A stretch of 64,000 bases of DNA from Enterovibrio gelatinilyticus (GTDB lineage Bacteria; Pseudomonadota; Gammaproteobacteria; Enterobacterales; Vibrionaceae): the NCBI RefSeq assembly GCF_028683095.1, contig NZ_JAJUBC010000033.1, positions 1 to 64,000 on the forward strand, given 5' to 3'. The translations under genes and the position numbers were made by a program. Of this stretch, positions 56,101 through 64,000 are shown in pieces; position 1 is the first letter of the stretch, and each line of letters starts with the position of its first letter. Below the pieces are notes generated by a model. The model saw nothing but the letters and a program-made list of their open reading frames with translations, ran no database searches and had not been told where the DNA came from.

Positions 56101-59100
56101 CCATTCAATATGAAGTCACTGACAATGATGGTGACAAAGCGGAGGGTGAAATTTCCCTGACGCTTAACGACCAGACGCCAATTATTACGATCGCGCCAGC
56201 CAAAGGCGGCGTAATCGAAGGTAAAGAAGATCAGGGGCAAATTGATACCAATACCGAAAATGCGGGCATCGATGCTTCTGAAGGCATAGCCATCAATGTT
56301 CGTGTGAATATTGGAGACAATGACGTCGGTGAAGCCTACGAAGACAACGGTATATTGGTACTTGACGGTGAAGTCACGCTCATGACCAAAGACCCTTCCG
56401 GTGATATTGGCGGGAAATTCTATTTCAACGGTACCGAGATTTTGCCAGACGGCGATGGAAACATTGTTTTTTCCGGTAACATGTTTCAAGCGTCAGGAAC
56501 AACAGCGCCAATTCTCTTTGATTTGTCAGGCGTGACCTTTATTCCTGATGCCGACTATTCCTCCTATGACGACACGGATCTGATTCAGTTTGATGTTGAG
56601 CTGGAAGTCACGGGTCATGACCCTGTCATGACATCGTCACCTGTTGAAATAAAAGTGTCGGCCATAGCAGACACGCCGACAATCACCTTAATTGGCGATG
56701 CGGCTGATGGCGTGTTTGAAATGAAAGAAGATTTTGACCCTTATGCTATCAATGTATCTGACCCACTCAACTTTACGTTAGGCGATCTACTTTCTTCTGA
56801 TCTGCAAGATACTGATGGCTCGGAAACATTGCAGCTTGAGTTTACTTTAAGCCCAGATATGGGTGAGTTGAGAGGGGGTGGAATCAACTTGGTCAATGGC
56901 GTTTGGGTGTTAGAAGACCCTTCACGACTCGACAAAGTACGTTTCATTCCAGACGAAGGATTTAGTGGCGATGTCACGTTAGGCATTAAAGCGATTTCAA
57001 CGGAATCTGATCCTGTTGACCTAGTTGCAGAAAAAACCGCGGAAACAACATCGTCCATTATTTTGCGTGTAGAGCCTGTCTCTGATGAGGCAAGGGTTGT
57101 GGTTCGCCCTGTCGTTGGCAATGAAGACGCGGGGAACCCAAATTCAGACATTGCCGAAGGCAATGCTATTTCGCTTGCGAATGCCATATCCATTACCAGC
57201 CTAGGTAACGATACCGATGGTTCGGAAGTCTTCTATGTGCGGATTTTTGACCTTCCAGATGGTGCGACATTGCAGCTTAACGATGGCGGAGTGATCACTC
57301 CCGTCACAGAAACCGATCGCGTTGCTATTGATGACTTAGCAAAACTAGAATTGATACCACCGCTTCACAGCAATGAAAACTTCACGCTGAAGGTTGAAGG
57401 TATTGTTGTTGATTCCGCGACTAATTCACCGGACGATGAACGAATACTTCCTGTTCAATCATTTAACGTCAACATTGCTGGTGTGGCAGATACGCCAGTA
57501 TTTGAGGTGGAAAACGAAGGTACTGATCCCGGTCAATGGCAATATGATGCCGATACGGGTGTGGTAACCACCACGGTGCCGGAAGATGGCATTGAAGGCG
57601 ATGGTCTCGTCGCCATTGATTTCACCGTGTCTTCTGGGGAAAGTGCACTGTCACCGACAGACACGTCTGAGTCGATGACACTGGTGGTTTCTAATATTCC
57701 CGATGGCGTTGCTTTTGTTGTTAAAAATGCCGATGGCAGCCTCACTGATGTAGAGCTCGCGTTTGCGGGTTGGGCAACGGACGGTGCAGGGATGTCTATT
57801 CCGACGTATTCGGTCGATCTCCCTACCTTTGCGACGTCGAATGTTTTCATCAAGCTGCCTCCTAATTCCACAGAAGATGTGCGTATCAATGCCAAGTTAG
57901 TTGCGACAGAAAACGATGGTGATGAGAAAGCCATAGAAACTGTGATTGAAGTGGTTGTTGGCCCACCCGTTATTGATGCCACAGACTATGGCACATCTAC
58001 CTCTTTCGGCAGAGAAGACCAATGGATCACTATTGATTGGAAACCTGTTCTTTCTCTGTCGCCAGGCTCGGGTAATGATGGTGACGATGTCATAGAAAAA
58101 GCGGTCGGTGTGACCATCTCAGGCTTTTCGTCGACCGACAGCGTCCAGCTTGTTCGAGGGCCAGACGTTATCCCTCTTACCTTGGACGGCGACAAAGTCA
58201 CGCTGACAGAAGCGCAGATTGCCCAAGGTTACTTGTTCCAAGTGAAACGCGGCCCGCATAGCGATCTTGATTTGACACTGGAGACAACCGTCACGGTGAG
58301 GCAGGATGATCTCGAAGGTCAAACAAGCACAGAAAAAGAGATCACAGGCTCGATTGAGGTTGATATTGCCGCGTCAGTCGAAACTGAAGAAGGGCGAATT
58401 CAACTTGTTCAAGATGGTGTGTCGGTTTCCGAAATCACGACGGACAGTGACGGGCGAATTGATTTAGATGAAGGCGTCATTTTCGCTCACCCGGATGATT
58501 CCAGTGACGAAAGCCTTATTCGTATTGTCATCACGGGTTTAGAAGCAGGCTTTTACGTCGACAATGCAGTGACCGATGGCAATGGCGGTTGGATTATTAA
58601 CGATCCCAATGACTTTAGTATTATTGCACCACCGAACAGTTCGGGATCAACCACCTTTACGATTAGCGCGATGGCGGTTGATGCGGGTGATGCGGGCGAG
58701 AACGATACCAGCCTGTTAGCCCCTGTTTCGAGTGAGGAAATCACACTTAATTATGTGAATAACAACACCATTGAACATGAAGCTCAGCAAGTGGTCGTGC
58801 CAACAACGCCAGTGGTGATTGAAGGAAAAGAAGACAACGCAATCTCTCTTGACGCGTTGGGTGATGCGGTTACCTATCCTAGCAATTCCTCCGGTGACGT
58901 GGCGTTTGATGTTATCACGGTGGTGATAAACCCATCAGACCTTCCGCCATTGACGGTAGTGAGTGGAGCAAGGATTCACGTTGATAATCGCAGTTACGTG
59001 TTTGAGGTTCCTGCAAGACAAGGCGACGGAAACCCATACCCTAACGGTCTGGATCTTAGTGGGCTGTCAATCACCCCGCCTGATGATTTTGCCGGGGTGT

Positions 59101-62100
59101 TAATGGTGCCTGTCACGTTTGTGAGTGTAGATACACGAAGTGGCGACACGGAAACGTCTGTGGTTTCTGTTCAACTCAATGTCACGCCGTTGGTCGATTT
59201 GCCACCCCCTGACGGCGAAGCCCAACCCAGTGACAACTCCACAGCCTTTTCATTCCAGTTAACAGCGAAAGAAACGCAAGGGCTGAATGGGGATAGGCAA
59301 CCTCTAGATACGGGTGAAACAGAGCAGATTGTTGAAGACGAAGCACTAGAAGATGGCATTGCTATTCTTGCGTTGACGGCAAATTTTGCAGATAAAGACC
59401 AAACCAATGGCGAGGAAACGATCAGTGGCGCAACGCTGACCGTTCCAGCCGGGGTGGGTGTCTTCATCTTACCTGATGGTACAGAGTCCACCACATTAGT
59501 GGTCGATGCCAGTCAGATTGATAACATCAAGTTTAAGCCTGCTCCGGATTTCAGCGGTGAAGTAGAAATCTCTGCAACCGTAACCATTACGGATACCGCC
59601 TCGACGGGGACAGATAGCCGCACGGTTGATACGACAATAAATTTTGACGTCATCGCCGTAAACGATGAAGTCACGTTTACTCAAAACGGCATTGCATTGG
59701 AGGATGACGATGTTGTGGCCATAACTGCGGACGAAGATCCTACAGAGGGCATTTCGTTAGCTGACCTTGGCTTCTCCTTTAACGATATCGATAATTCTGA
59801 GTCTCTTGCCTCAATTGTTGTTGAGAACGTGCCACTTGGTTTCACGCTTTCATCGCCCGCAGTGAATGGCTCTCAAGGGCAATGGATCATTCCAGCCAGT
59901 GCTATCATCGATAATGCGTCGCTATCCCAAATCAAAGTAGAACCAGCGGCTAACTTCAGCGGAACGGTTGAATTTACCGTGACCGTGTATACGCAAGAAG
60001 AGAGCCTGGATACGCCAACGGGCTTTTCTCAGACAGTCTCCCTCACTGTCGATCCGGTTGCGGATGGCGCCAATGCCAGTGTGAAAGCCACAGCGAGTGG
60101 TGTTGAAGATAACGACATTCATCTCGAGTTGGAAATCAAAGCGAAGGATGACAGAGACAGCGTGAATGAAAGCGGGCAACCGACGGGCGTCAATGTGACA
60201 GAAAACGAAGCCGAGACCCTTTTGATCACCATTTCCGGTGTGCCTGATGGCGGGAAAATTGTATTGCCAGACGGTGTGACGGGGTCGGTGACACCCGAGA
60301 TATCGAATGGCGGCGACGTCGTTGTTACTGTCGATAGCTCGCGATTGGATGATCTGACGTTTACGCCGCCACAAGATGCCAACGGCACATTTGTGTTGGA
60401 TTTAGCGATACAAACGGTCGATAACGGCGACGTATCGGTTGATGTGGTAAATAAACAAATTACCGTTGAGGTGTCTGCGGTTAACGACAAACCCGTCAAT
60501 GTGATCGCAGACAGTTACGATGCAGAAGAAGACACGATACTCACGATCACCGACCTTCAAGTGCAAGATGTAGATGCAAGAGAAGGAGCGAGCATTGTTT
60601 ACGTTGAATTGAAGGTGGAAGATGGAAACACGTTAGATTTGGTCGGGGACAGTACGGGCATCACTGTGTCGGGTGATGGGTCAAACGTTTTAACGTTAGA
60701 AGGCGATATTGATGCTATCAATACCTTGTTGGCAGGTGGTGTTAATTACCAGTTTAGCGAAAACGCATCAGGTGAAGATTCGCTGACAATGACAACACGT
60801 GACCGCGGGAACTTTGGGTCGGGTGGACAGAAGTTTGATCGCGATGTCGTCACCATCGTTGTTGCGCCAAAATCCGATCTTCCTGAGCTAACTTACGCGT
60901 CGCAGCTCGCGTCCATAAGAGCATCCACGGGTGTGCTTGTGCCTATGCTTGGCTTGATGGCAACCCTCGTTGACCCAATTGAAAATGAGTTCAGCTTAAC
61001 CTTTAGCGGGTTAGGTACCGAGGGCGAGTTGGTAGACAGTGCGGGTGACCCAGTGGGCACGAACGATGGCAGCGGAAATTGGACACTCAGCCAAACAGAA
61101 TTAGCGTCACTAAACCTTGCTGATCTCAACCTTCGCTTTACTGCCCAACCAGTGGGTGATGTGACGGTAACAGCGCTGTCAGATGTGGGCGATGGCGATC
61201 CTCAAGATGCGTCCCTCACCATTAATGTCAATGTTGTTGATACAGCAACAACGCCAGTGCTTAACGACGCTGATAACACCAACGACGATCTCGTGGTTGA
61301 TGGTAATCAAGCCACCCAAGTGCACGGTGGGGCGGGCGAAGATATCCTTGCTGGTGGCTTAGGCGAAGACATACTGATTGGTGGTGAGGGTGACGACCAA
61401 ATGTGGGGTGGCAACCTCAATGGCACCGGCGATGGTGAAGCGGATACCTTTGCGTGGAAGTCCGGTGATTTTGGTACTCCAGGTAATCTGGCTAGCGACG
61501 TGATTAAAGATTTTGAAGCTGGCGTCGACGTGATTGATATCTCGGAAGCCTTCATTGCAAATGGGCTATTCACGTTCACAGATTTGGCGAATCGATTGGA
61601 TATCCAAACCGTTGGCAGTGACACACAAATACAGATTTTTAATGAAAATAGCGAACCGCTTCAAAGCATTCTCATTGAAGGCAATACACTGAATGAACTG
61701 CTAGGCACAGATGCAACAGGCTTAACGCAAGACGAGATACTTGAATCCATGCTGATGACGGGTCAATTGGTGGTGTTTGACCCAAGCAACACGCAATTCG
61801 GCACAGAAGATGATGATGTGCTGACAGCCGATGATGACGGAGAGCGCATGTATGCGGGAGACGGCGACGATACGCTAACTGGTGGATTAGGTAATGACAT
61901 CCTGGTAGGCGGGGCAGGCGATGACACGCTGACAGGAGGCGCTGGCGATGACATTTATGCTTGGTCAGCATTGGATGTCGAAGCTGGCGAACTCGCCACC
62001 GACACCTTGACAGATTTTGATGTGGGTGACACTGTCACGGGTGATAAGTTAGATATCTCAGCCATATTGCCAGAAGCCATTGGCAGTGGTTCTACTATTG

Positions 62101-62300
62101 GCGAGCTGCTGGACTATATTCGCCCTGAAGTGACCAGTGATGGGCTGACGCTCCATGTGTCCCAAACGGCAGGTGGGATGGAAGTGCAAGATATTGCCCT
62201 TGATAACACGGTATTGGCGGACCTTGGTCTCGATATGAGTGCGACGGGGACGGATATACTGAACCAGTTGATTCAACACCAAGCGTTGAAACTTGATTAA
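53112..62300 (+). CDS. Giant LapA-type RTX adhesin, type I secreted
   Basis: 3062 residues, Asp/Thr/Gly-rich. Retention module at 1-110, with a Cys66-x-x-Cys69 pair. DLQQLILDGVDPTDLFEEPAAG (first part near 106) ends in PAAG at 124-127, a LapG-type dialanine cleavage site. Then two T1SS-143-like domains (about 197-370 and 515-700) and a long series of Ig/cadherin-like repeats (IEGKEDQ, FEMKEDFDPY, VVGNEDAGN). RTX nonapeptide blocks at about 2735-2770 (GGAGEDILAGGLGEDILIGG) and 2905-2955 (GGLGNDILVGGAGDDTLTGG) bind Ca2+. A C-terminal secretion signal follows. Expected to be an outer-membrane-tethered biofilm or surface adhesin. No LapB/C/E or LapD/G genes lie in the window. Confidence 0.9.
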   Translation: MIGHEFDTALNIDSVKGQAFLVSNASGIVPAQPGMLIAPNQVLLTNDSSSVVASFNGQKYYVDSRCASCLIPLSDSDAQLATSPIGVRFNPDELTIGDNLNLDIADLQQLILDGVDPTDLFEEPAAGESVGSSNAGFVVVDYLYASSLTEAGFDTTGPLASDTDEVNFLGGDNDQNSGSNTDGTTPVVPPVVDVDALGGQRLSLEVTEGDLDPDTYGVSQTESLSIAGGSERLLPGSLQIAPSDLAAFEAELATLTSNGEAVSFTRQTSVDSNGVGTFTLVGTVNGDVVVTLTITATQDGNGLSVTATLTQSGPLDHLESTGSYVAVNGDSISINMPLQVADTGGDLMQSPAVVTLVSNDGQDTVLKEGSLDVVEPQTDPSETKVGNTSDGIDLGSDEIGSISFDVMAAESAFAGITSHGMPTTVDTSVEGVITVYSDNNGVPEKVLEITFSPSGASDDPTFTVTQYQPIDQHQASDGDSDDEKSSFTLPYTATDADGDVSNISSVTFNIIDGTPALGGERLDAFGAPTDVIELEENQTQNQYDASAPENTQTGTINVGAASDRLVPDTFSIDDGNNNATLISELKLLSNNQNEFVDSVTITPSTDGAGNAVLTILASINGEPAIRIVLTSEQAADGLGMDVDAAFTQFQALIHPTETADQIDGSFVSADGEKINIKLPIQVEDTDGDKLVDPTDTNVEAPLLVTFTVNDDDSTTFGLVTTDPIYVEESSIDDGTGISQGSKSSGTLNIDATNDSGDPNTLDADSDLGDDVSNFFFKSDYVVYDNGQPVLASGYDVFLEQRPETAAYPKHYYGVADDGSGNNRDVMHVVLNADGTFTFELLSALDHEPGDGQNSLTFSINAFTVDADGDESNNIRVPITVQDDVPTTQGSITLAVDDSSTEDTTVTVDVFDITDPSHPADNESLQGADGAHITRIHNGVEWVDVSTTRPSTITLYSAVSPNGEIGTMRIDPRNEPVGEITFTFAANVVNPSAVLNQAIQYEVTDNDGDKAEGEISLTLNDQTPIITIAPAKGGVIEGKEDQGQIDTNTENAGIDASEGIAINVRVNIGDNDVGEAYEDNGILVLDGEVTLMTKDPSGDIGGKFYFNGTEILPDGDGNIVFSGNMFQASGTTAPILFDLSGVTFIPDADYSSYDDTDLIQFDVELEVTGHDPVMTSSPVEIKVSAIADTPTITLIGDAADGVFEMKEDFDPYAINVSDPLNFTLGDLLSSDLQDTDGSETLQLEFTLSPDMGELRGGGINLVNGVWVLEDPSRLDKVRFIPDEGFSGDVTLGIKAISTESDPVDLVAEKTAETTSSIILRVEPVSDEARVVVRPVVGNEDAGNPNSDIAEGNAISLANAISITSLGNDTDGSEVFYVRIFDLPDGATLQLNDGGVITPVTETDRVAIDDLAKLELIPPLHSNENFTLKVEGIVVDSATNSPDDERILPVQSFNVNIAGVADTPVFEVENEGTDPGQWQYDADTGVVTTTVPEDGIEGDGLVAIDFTVSSGESALSPTDTSESMTLVVSNIPDGVAFVVKNADGSLTDVELAFAGWATDGAGMSIPTYSVDLPTFATSNVFIKLPPNSTEDVRINAKLVATENDGDEKAIETVIEVVVGPPVIDATDYGTSTSFGREDQWITIDWKPVLSLSPGSGNDGDDVIEKAVGVTISGFSSTDSVQLVRGPDVIPLTLDGDKVTLTEAQIAQGYLFQVKRGPHSDLDLTLETTVTVRQDDLEGQTSTEKEITGSIEVDIAASVETEEGRIQLVQDGVSVSEITTDSDGRIDLDEGVIFAHPDDSSDESLIRIVITGLEAGFYVDNAVTDGNGGWIINDPNDFSIIAPPNSSGSTTFTISAMAVDAGDAGENDTSLLAPVSSEEITLNYVNNNTIEHEAQQVVVPTTPVVIEGKEDNAISLDALGDAVTYPSNSSGDVAFDVITVVINPSDLPPLTVVSGARIHVDNRSYVFEVPARQGDGNPYPNGLDLSGLSITPPDDFAGVLMVPVTFVSVDTRSGDTETSVVSVQLNVTPLVDLPPPDGEAQPSDNSTAFSFQLTAKETQGLNGDRQPLDTGETEQIVEDEALEDGIAILALTANFADKDQTNGEETISGATLTVPAGVGVFILPDGTESTTLVVDASQIDNIKFKPAPDFSGEVEISATVTITDTASTGTDSRTVDTTINFDVIAVNDEVTFTQNGIALEDDDVVAITADEDPTEGISLADLGFSFNDIDNSESLASIVVENVPLGFTLSSPAVNGSQGQWIIPASAIIDNASLSQIKVEPAANFSGTVEFTVTVYTQEESLDTPTGFSQTVSLTVDPVADGANASVKATASGVEDNDIHLELEIKAKDDRDSVNESGQPTGVNVTENEAETLLITISGVPDGGKIVLPDGVTGSVTPEISNGGDVVVTVDSSRLDDLTFTPPQDANGTFVLDLAIQTVDNGDVSVDVVNKQITVEVSAVNDKPVNVIADSYDAEEDTILTITDLQVQDVDAREGASIVYVELKVEDGNTLDLVGDSTGITVSGDGSNVLTLEGDIDAINTLLAGGVNYQFSENASGEDSLTMTTRDRGNFGSGGQKFDRDVVTIVVAPKSDLPELTYASQLASIRASTGVLVPMLGLMATLVDPIENEFSLTFSGLGTEGELVDSAGDPVGTNDGSGNWTLSQTELASLNLADLNLRFTAQPVGDVTVTALSDVGDGDPQDASLTINVNVVDTATTPVLNDADNTNDDLVVDGNQATQVHGGAGEDILAGGLGEDILIGGEGDDQMWGGNLNGTGDGEADTFAWKSGDFGTPGNLASDVIKDFEAGVDVIDISEAFIANGLFTFTDLANRLDIQTVGSDTQIQIFNENSEPLQSILIEGNTLNELLGTDATGLTQDEILESMLMTGQLVVFDPSNTQFGTEDDDVLTADDDGERMYAGDGDDTLTGGLGNDILVGGAGDDTLTGGAGDDIYAWSALDVEAGELATDTLTDFDVGDTVTGDKLDISAILPEAIGSGSTIGELLDYIRPEVTSDGLTLHVSQTAGGMEVQDIALDNTVLADLGLDMSATGTDILNQLIQHQALKLD

Positions 62301-62354
62301 GCTGCTCTTATAAAAAGAATCGTCACTGATAAACAGTACAATCGTAACGGAAAG

Positions 62355-62379
62355 GCACTGCATTATGCAGTGCTTTTTT
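62355..62379 (+). terminator. Intrinsic terminator after the adhesin gene
   Basis: GCACTGCAT / ATGCAGTGC stem (62355-62363 with 62365-62373), then T-run. Confidence 0.92.
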
Positions 62380-62473
62380 ATGTGTGGTATATGTCAGTTT
62401 TTATTTTAGTTGATACAGGAATTTTGCAAAAATTTGCGTATAGTTGCTTCAAATAGCTTAGAAAAGTTGACCC

Positions 62474-63211
62474 ATGAAAACATTGTTTGCCCACCGAGGG
62501 ATGTCCTCACTTGCGCCTGAAAATACACTTGCCGCTTTCTCGCTAACACCAGAACATGGTCTTAGCTGGGTAGAGTGCGACGTGGATATTTTGGCAGACG
62601 GAACGGTAGTTGTTAGCCATGATGACACCTTAGATCGCTGCACCGACAGACCCGGCAGTTTGTATGATTTGACAGCAGAAGATCTCGACGATATTGATGC
62701 AGGAAGTTGGTTCGGTGACGCCTTTATTGGCGAGCGAATTCCAACATTCGACCAATTCATCACCCTGATGAACATTCTAAAACTCAATGTGAACGTTGAA
62801 ATAAAATCCTGCACGTCAGGCTGGGAAAACACCGAAAAGCTCATCAGCGGTGTCATTGAAGGGTTAAAAAACCTCAACAGAGACGCCGACGTGTTGGTTT
62901 CCAGTTTCAACCCTCTAGCACTGGCAGAATTCAAACGTCGTTGCCCGAATGTGGCCGTTGCCTGCTTATTTGAGCCACAGATTCCGGAAGATTGGTTATC
63001 AACCCTACAGGCATGTCAGGCTGACACCATTAACGTTGCTAACGAAGGGCTCACCAAAGATAAAGTGCAGGAAATGAAAGAACACGGTCTTGTCGTGAAC
63101 GTGTACACGGTCAACAACCTGATGCGCGCTAACCAGTTATTCAACTGGGGTGTTGACGGTGTGTTTACCGACATCGGCCACCAATTCCCTACGCGCTACC
63201 GCAACGGATAA
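62474..63211 (+). CDS. Glycerophosphodiester phosphodiesterase (UgpQ-like)
   Basis: 245 residues, TIM-barrel GDPD domain. Motifs: AHRGMSSLAPENTLAAF at the N-terminus (catalytic His), VECDVDILADGTVVVSHDDTLDR (metal-binding Glu/Asp, second His) and VNVEIKS. It has no signal peptide, so it is cytoplasmic like UgpQ. Cleaves glycerophosphodiesters to glycerol-3-phosphate plus alcohol. Not adjacent to a ugp transporter. SD weak (AAAAG). Confidence 0.88.
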   Translation: MKTLFAHRGMSSLAPENTLAAFSLTPEHGLSWVECDVDILADGTVVVSHDDTLDRCTDRPGSLYDLTAEDLDDIDAGSWFGDAFIGERIPTFDQFITLMNILKLNVNVEIKSCTSGWENTEKLISGVIEGLKNLNRDADVLVSSFNPLALAEFKRRCPNVAVACLFEPQIPEDWLSTLQACQADTINVANEGLTKDKVQEMKEHGLVVNVYTVNNLMRANQLFNWGVDGVFTDIGHQFPTRYRNG

Positions 63212-63226
63212 TTACCCACCTAAAAT

Positions 63227-63274
63227 GATAGGTATGACAGATTGAATCTATAAATTTCAACGATTATACCTATC
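63227..63274. promoter_or_regulatory. dps promoter flanked by inverted repeats
   Basis: GATAGGTAT (63227-63235) and ATACCTATC (63266-63274) are perfect 9-bp inverted arms. Between them lies TTGAAT (63242-63247), a 17-base spacer and TATACC (63265-63270). The right arm overlaps the -10. Candidate operator and promoter for the Dps gene. Confidence 0.55.
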
Positions 63275-63342
63275 ACCTAATCCGTCATACACTAAGCCCA
63301 TAAACGTTAAGGCAAACCGCTGAACAAGATGGGGAAAGGGTT

Positions 63343-63819
63343 ATGACAAGCATCAATATTGGTATTCAAGAGCACGACAGAACAGTGATCGCAGAAGGGC
63401 TAAAACGCCTATTAGCGGATTCATACACCCTATACCTGCAAACGCATAACTTCCACTGGAATGTTACTGGTAAACAATTCCGTGAACTCCACGTCATGTT
63501 TGAAGAGCATTACAATGCGCTAGCACTGGCGGTGGATGAAATCGCAGAGCGAATTCGCACGTTAGGCGTTGCTGCACCTGGCACGTACAAAGCCTTTGCT
63601 GAATTAAGCGCGATTGAAGAAGTGGAAGGCGTTCCGTCTGCGGATAACATGGTGGACATACTCACCCAAAACCACGAACAGGTTGTTCGCACCGCCCGTG
63701 AAGTACTGAAGTTGGCACAGCAAGCCGACGATGAATCTTCCGCATCACTGGTGTCAGATCGTATGCGCGAGCACGAGAAAACCGCTTGGATGCTCCGCGC
63801 AATGCGAGAAAACGGCTAG
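63343..63819 (+). CDS. Dps-family DNA-binding ferritin
   Basis: 158 residues, four-helix ferritin fold. Ferroxidase residues in [26 protein letters not shown] (His, Asp/Glu positions near residues 35-60) and [11 protein letters not shown]. Forms dodecamers that oxidise iron with H2O2 and bind DNA in other bacteria. Lacks a long Lys-rich N-terminal tail, so DNA binding is uncertain. SD GGGGAAAGGG precedes the ATG. A strong terminator follows. Confidence 0.92.
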   Translation: MTSINIGIQEHDRTVIAEGLKRLLADSYTLYLQTHNFHWNVTGKQFRELHVMFEEHYNALALAVDEIAERIRTLGVAAPGTYKAFAELSAIEEVEGVPSADNMVDILTQNHEQVVRTAREVLKLAQQADDESSASLVSDRMREHEKTAWMLRAMRENG

Positions 63820-63866
63820 GCCGAAAACTAAGCCGTAAAGAGTAGAGTAAGCAATGTTCCGTACGA

Positions 63867-63896
63867 AGAAGGCCGCCCGATGGGCGGCCTTCTTCT
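63867..63896 (+). terminator. Intrinsic terminator after dps
   Basis: AGAAGGCCGCCC / GGGCGGCCTTCT (63867-63878 with 63882-63893), loop GAT; T/C-rich tail. Confidence 0.9.
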
Positions 63897-64000
63897 GGCA
63901 TAGTTTTGGATGGAAATTGATTAGAAGTTGCACACTAGAGGGGGGGACGGATAAGTTGAGTTTGAGTAAAATCTAACATGTTACAGTCTAAATAATCGGC

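Noticed and set aside
63228-63273. Classical OxyR site at dps
   Set aside because: ATAG/CTAT tetrads are present but their spacing (20 and 22 bases) does not give the four-tetrad 11-bp periodicity.
1-64000. CRISPR array, integron, prophage or transposase
   Set aside because: No repeat-spacer arrays, integrase or transposase genes were found; only a small MITE-like element and short palindromes are present.
1-64000. tRNA or rRNA genes
   Set aside because: No intergenic gap shows a cloverleaf with a CCA end or a GTTCGAnTC T-loop; none called.

Overview
The window is typical chromosomal DNA of a marine gammaproteobacterium of the family Vibrionaceae. The main reasons are the gene order rne / rluC-HAD / maf / yceD-rpmF-plsX-fabHDG-acpP-fabF-pabC-mltG-tmk-holB-tatD, a TfoX/Sxy competence regulator, a DUF1887 protein very like the Vibrio cholerae one, and a giant LapA-type RTX adhesin. 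A genus such as Enterovibrio or Grimontia is only a guess. I see no rRNA, tRNA, CRISPR array, transposase or prophage; the genes are intact and densely packed.

Layout. 1-3.9 kb: Spo0M-like protein, MiaE, a small alpha/beta-barrel protein paired with a WYL regulator, and a lipoprotein. 4-9.2 kb: SulP transporter and RNase E (minus strand). 9.7-22.7 kb: core housekeeping block covering rRNA modification, L32, fatty-acid synthesis, folate (pabC), murein (mltG), dTMP kinase and DNA polymerase delta prime. 22.8-28.6 kb: a self-contained catabolic/uptake cluster, with a PotABCD-like ABC transporter and a hydantoin-racemase-like enzyme on the minus strand and a divergent GntR/FCD regulator. A 12-bp palindrome lies just upstream of the start codon on each side. 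28.7-39.2 kb: M16 lipoprotein peptidase, PtsG, LysO, HDOD protein, TfoX, LysR and TetR regulators, small lipoprotein and outer-membrane barrel. 39.4-47.9 kb: a soluble REC-cNMP-histidine kinase translationally coupled to a stand-alone REC, then YdgA-like, CBS, MATE and SLC13 proteins and a second paralogous REC. 48-51.4 kb: ZntA-type zinc ATPase with a MerR-type promoter, and uridine phosphorylase with an apparent CRP-CytR-CRP control region. 51.5-63.9 kb: orphan CARF-nuclease-like DUF1887 protein, a 3062-residue adhesin with a LapG-type cleavage site, a glycerophosphodiesterase and Dps.

Most informative non-coding signals: two promoters (rluC and yceD) with identical TAGAAT-N9-ATG geometry, implying leaderless mRNAs; a nested hairpin between fabG and acpP; a 185-bp MITE-like element whose first three bases are the stop codon of the MATE gene; a dispersed palindrome beginning TATACCCAA; and a TetR-gene palindrome. 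The best candidates for incompletely described biology are the three collinear REC paralogues (all with Asp61/Lys114 numbering and a shared tail), the racemase/ABC/GntR cluster, and the orphan DUF1887 protein with a non-canonical nucleotide-pocket motif.
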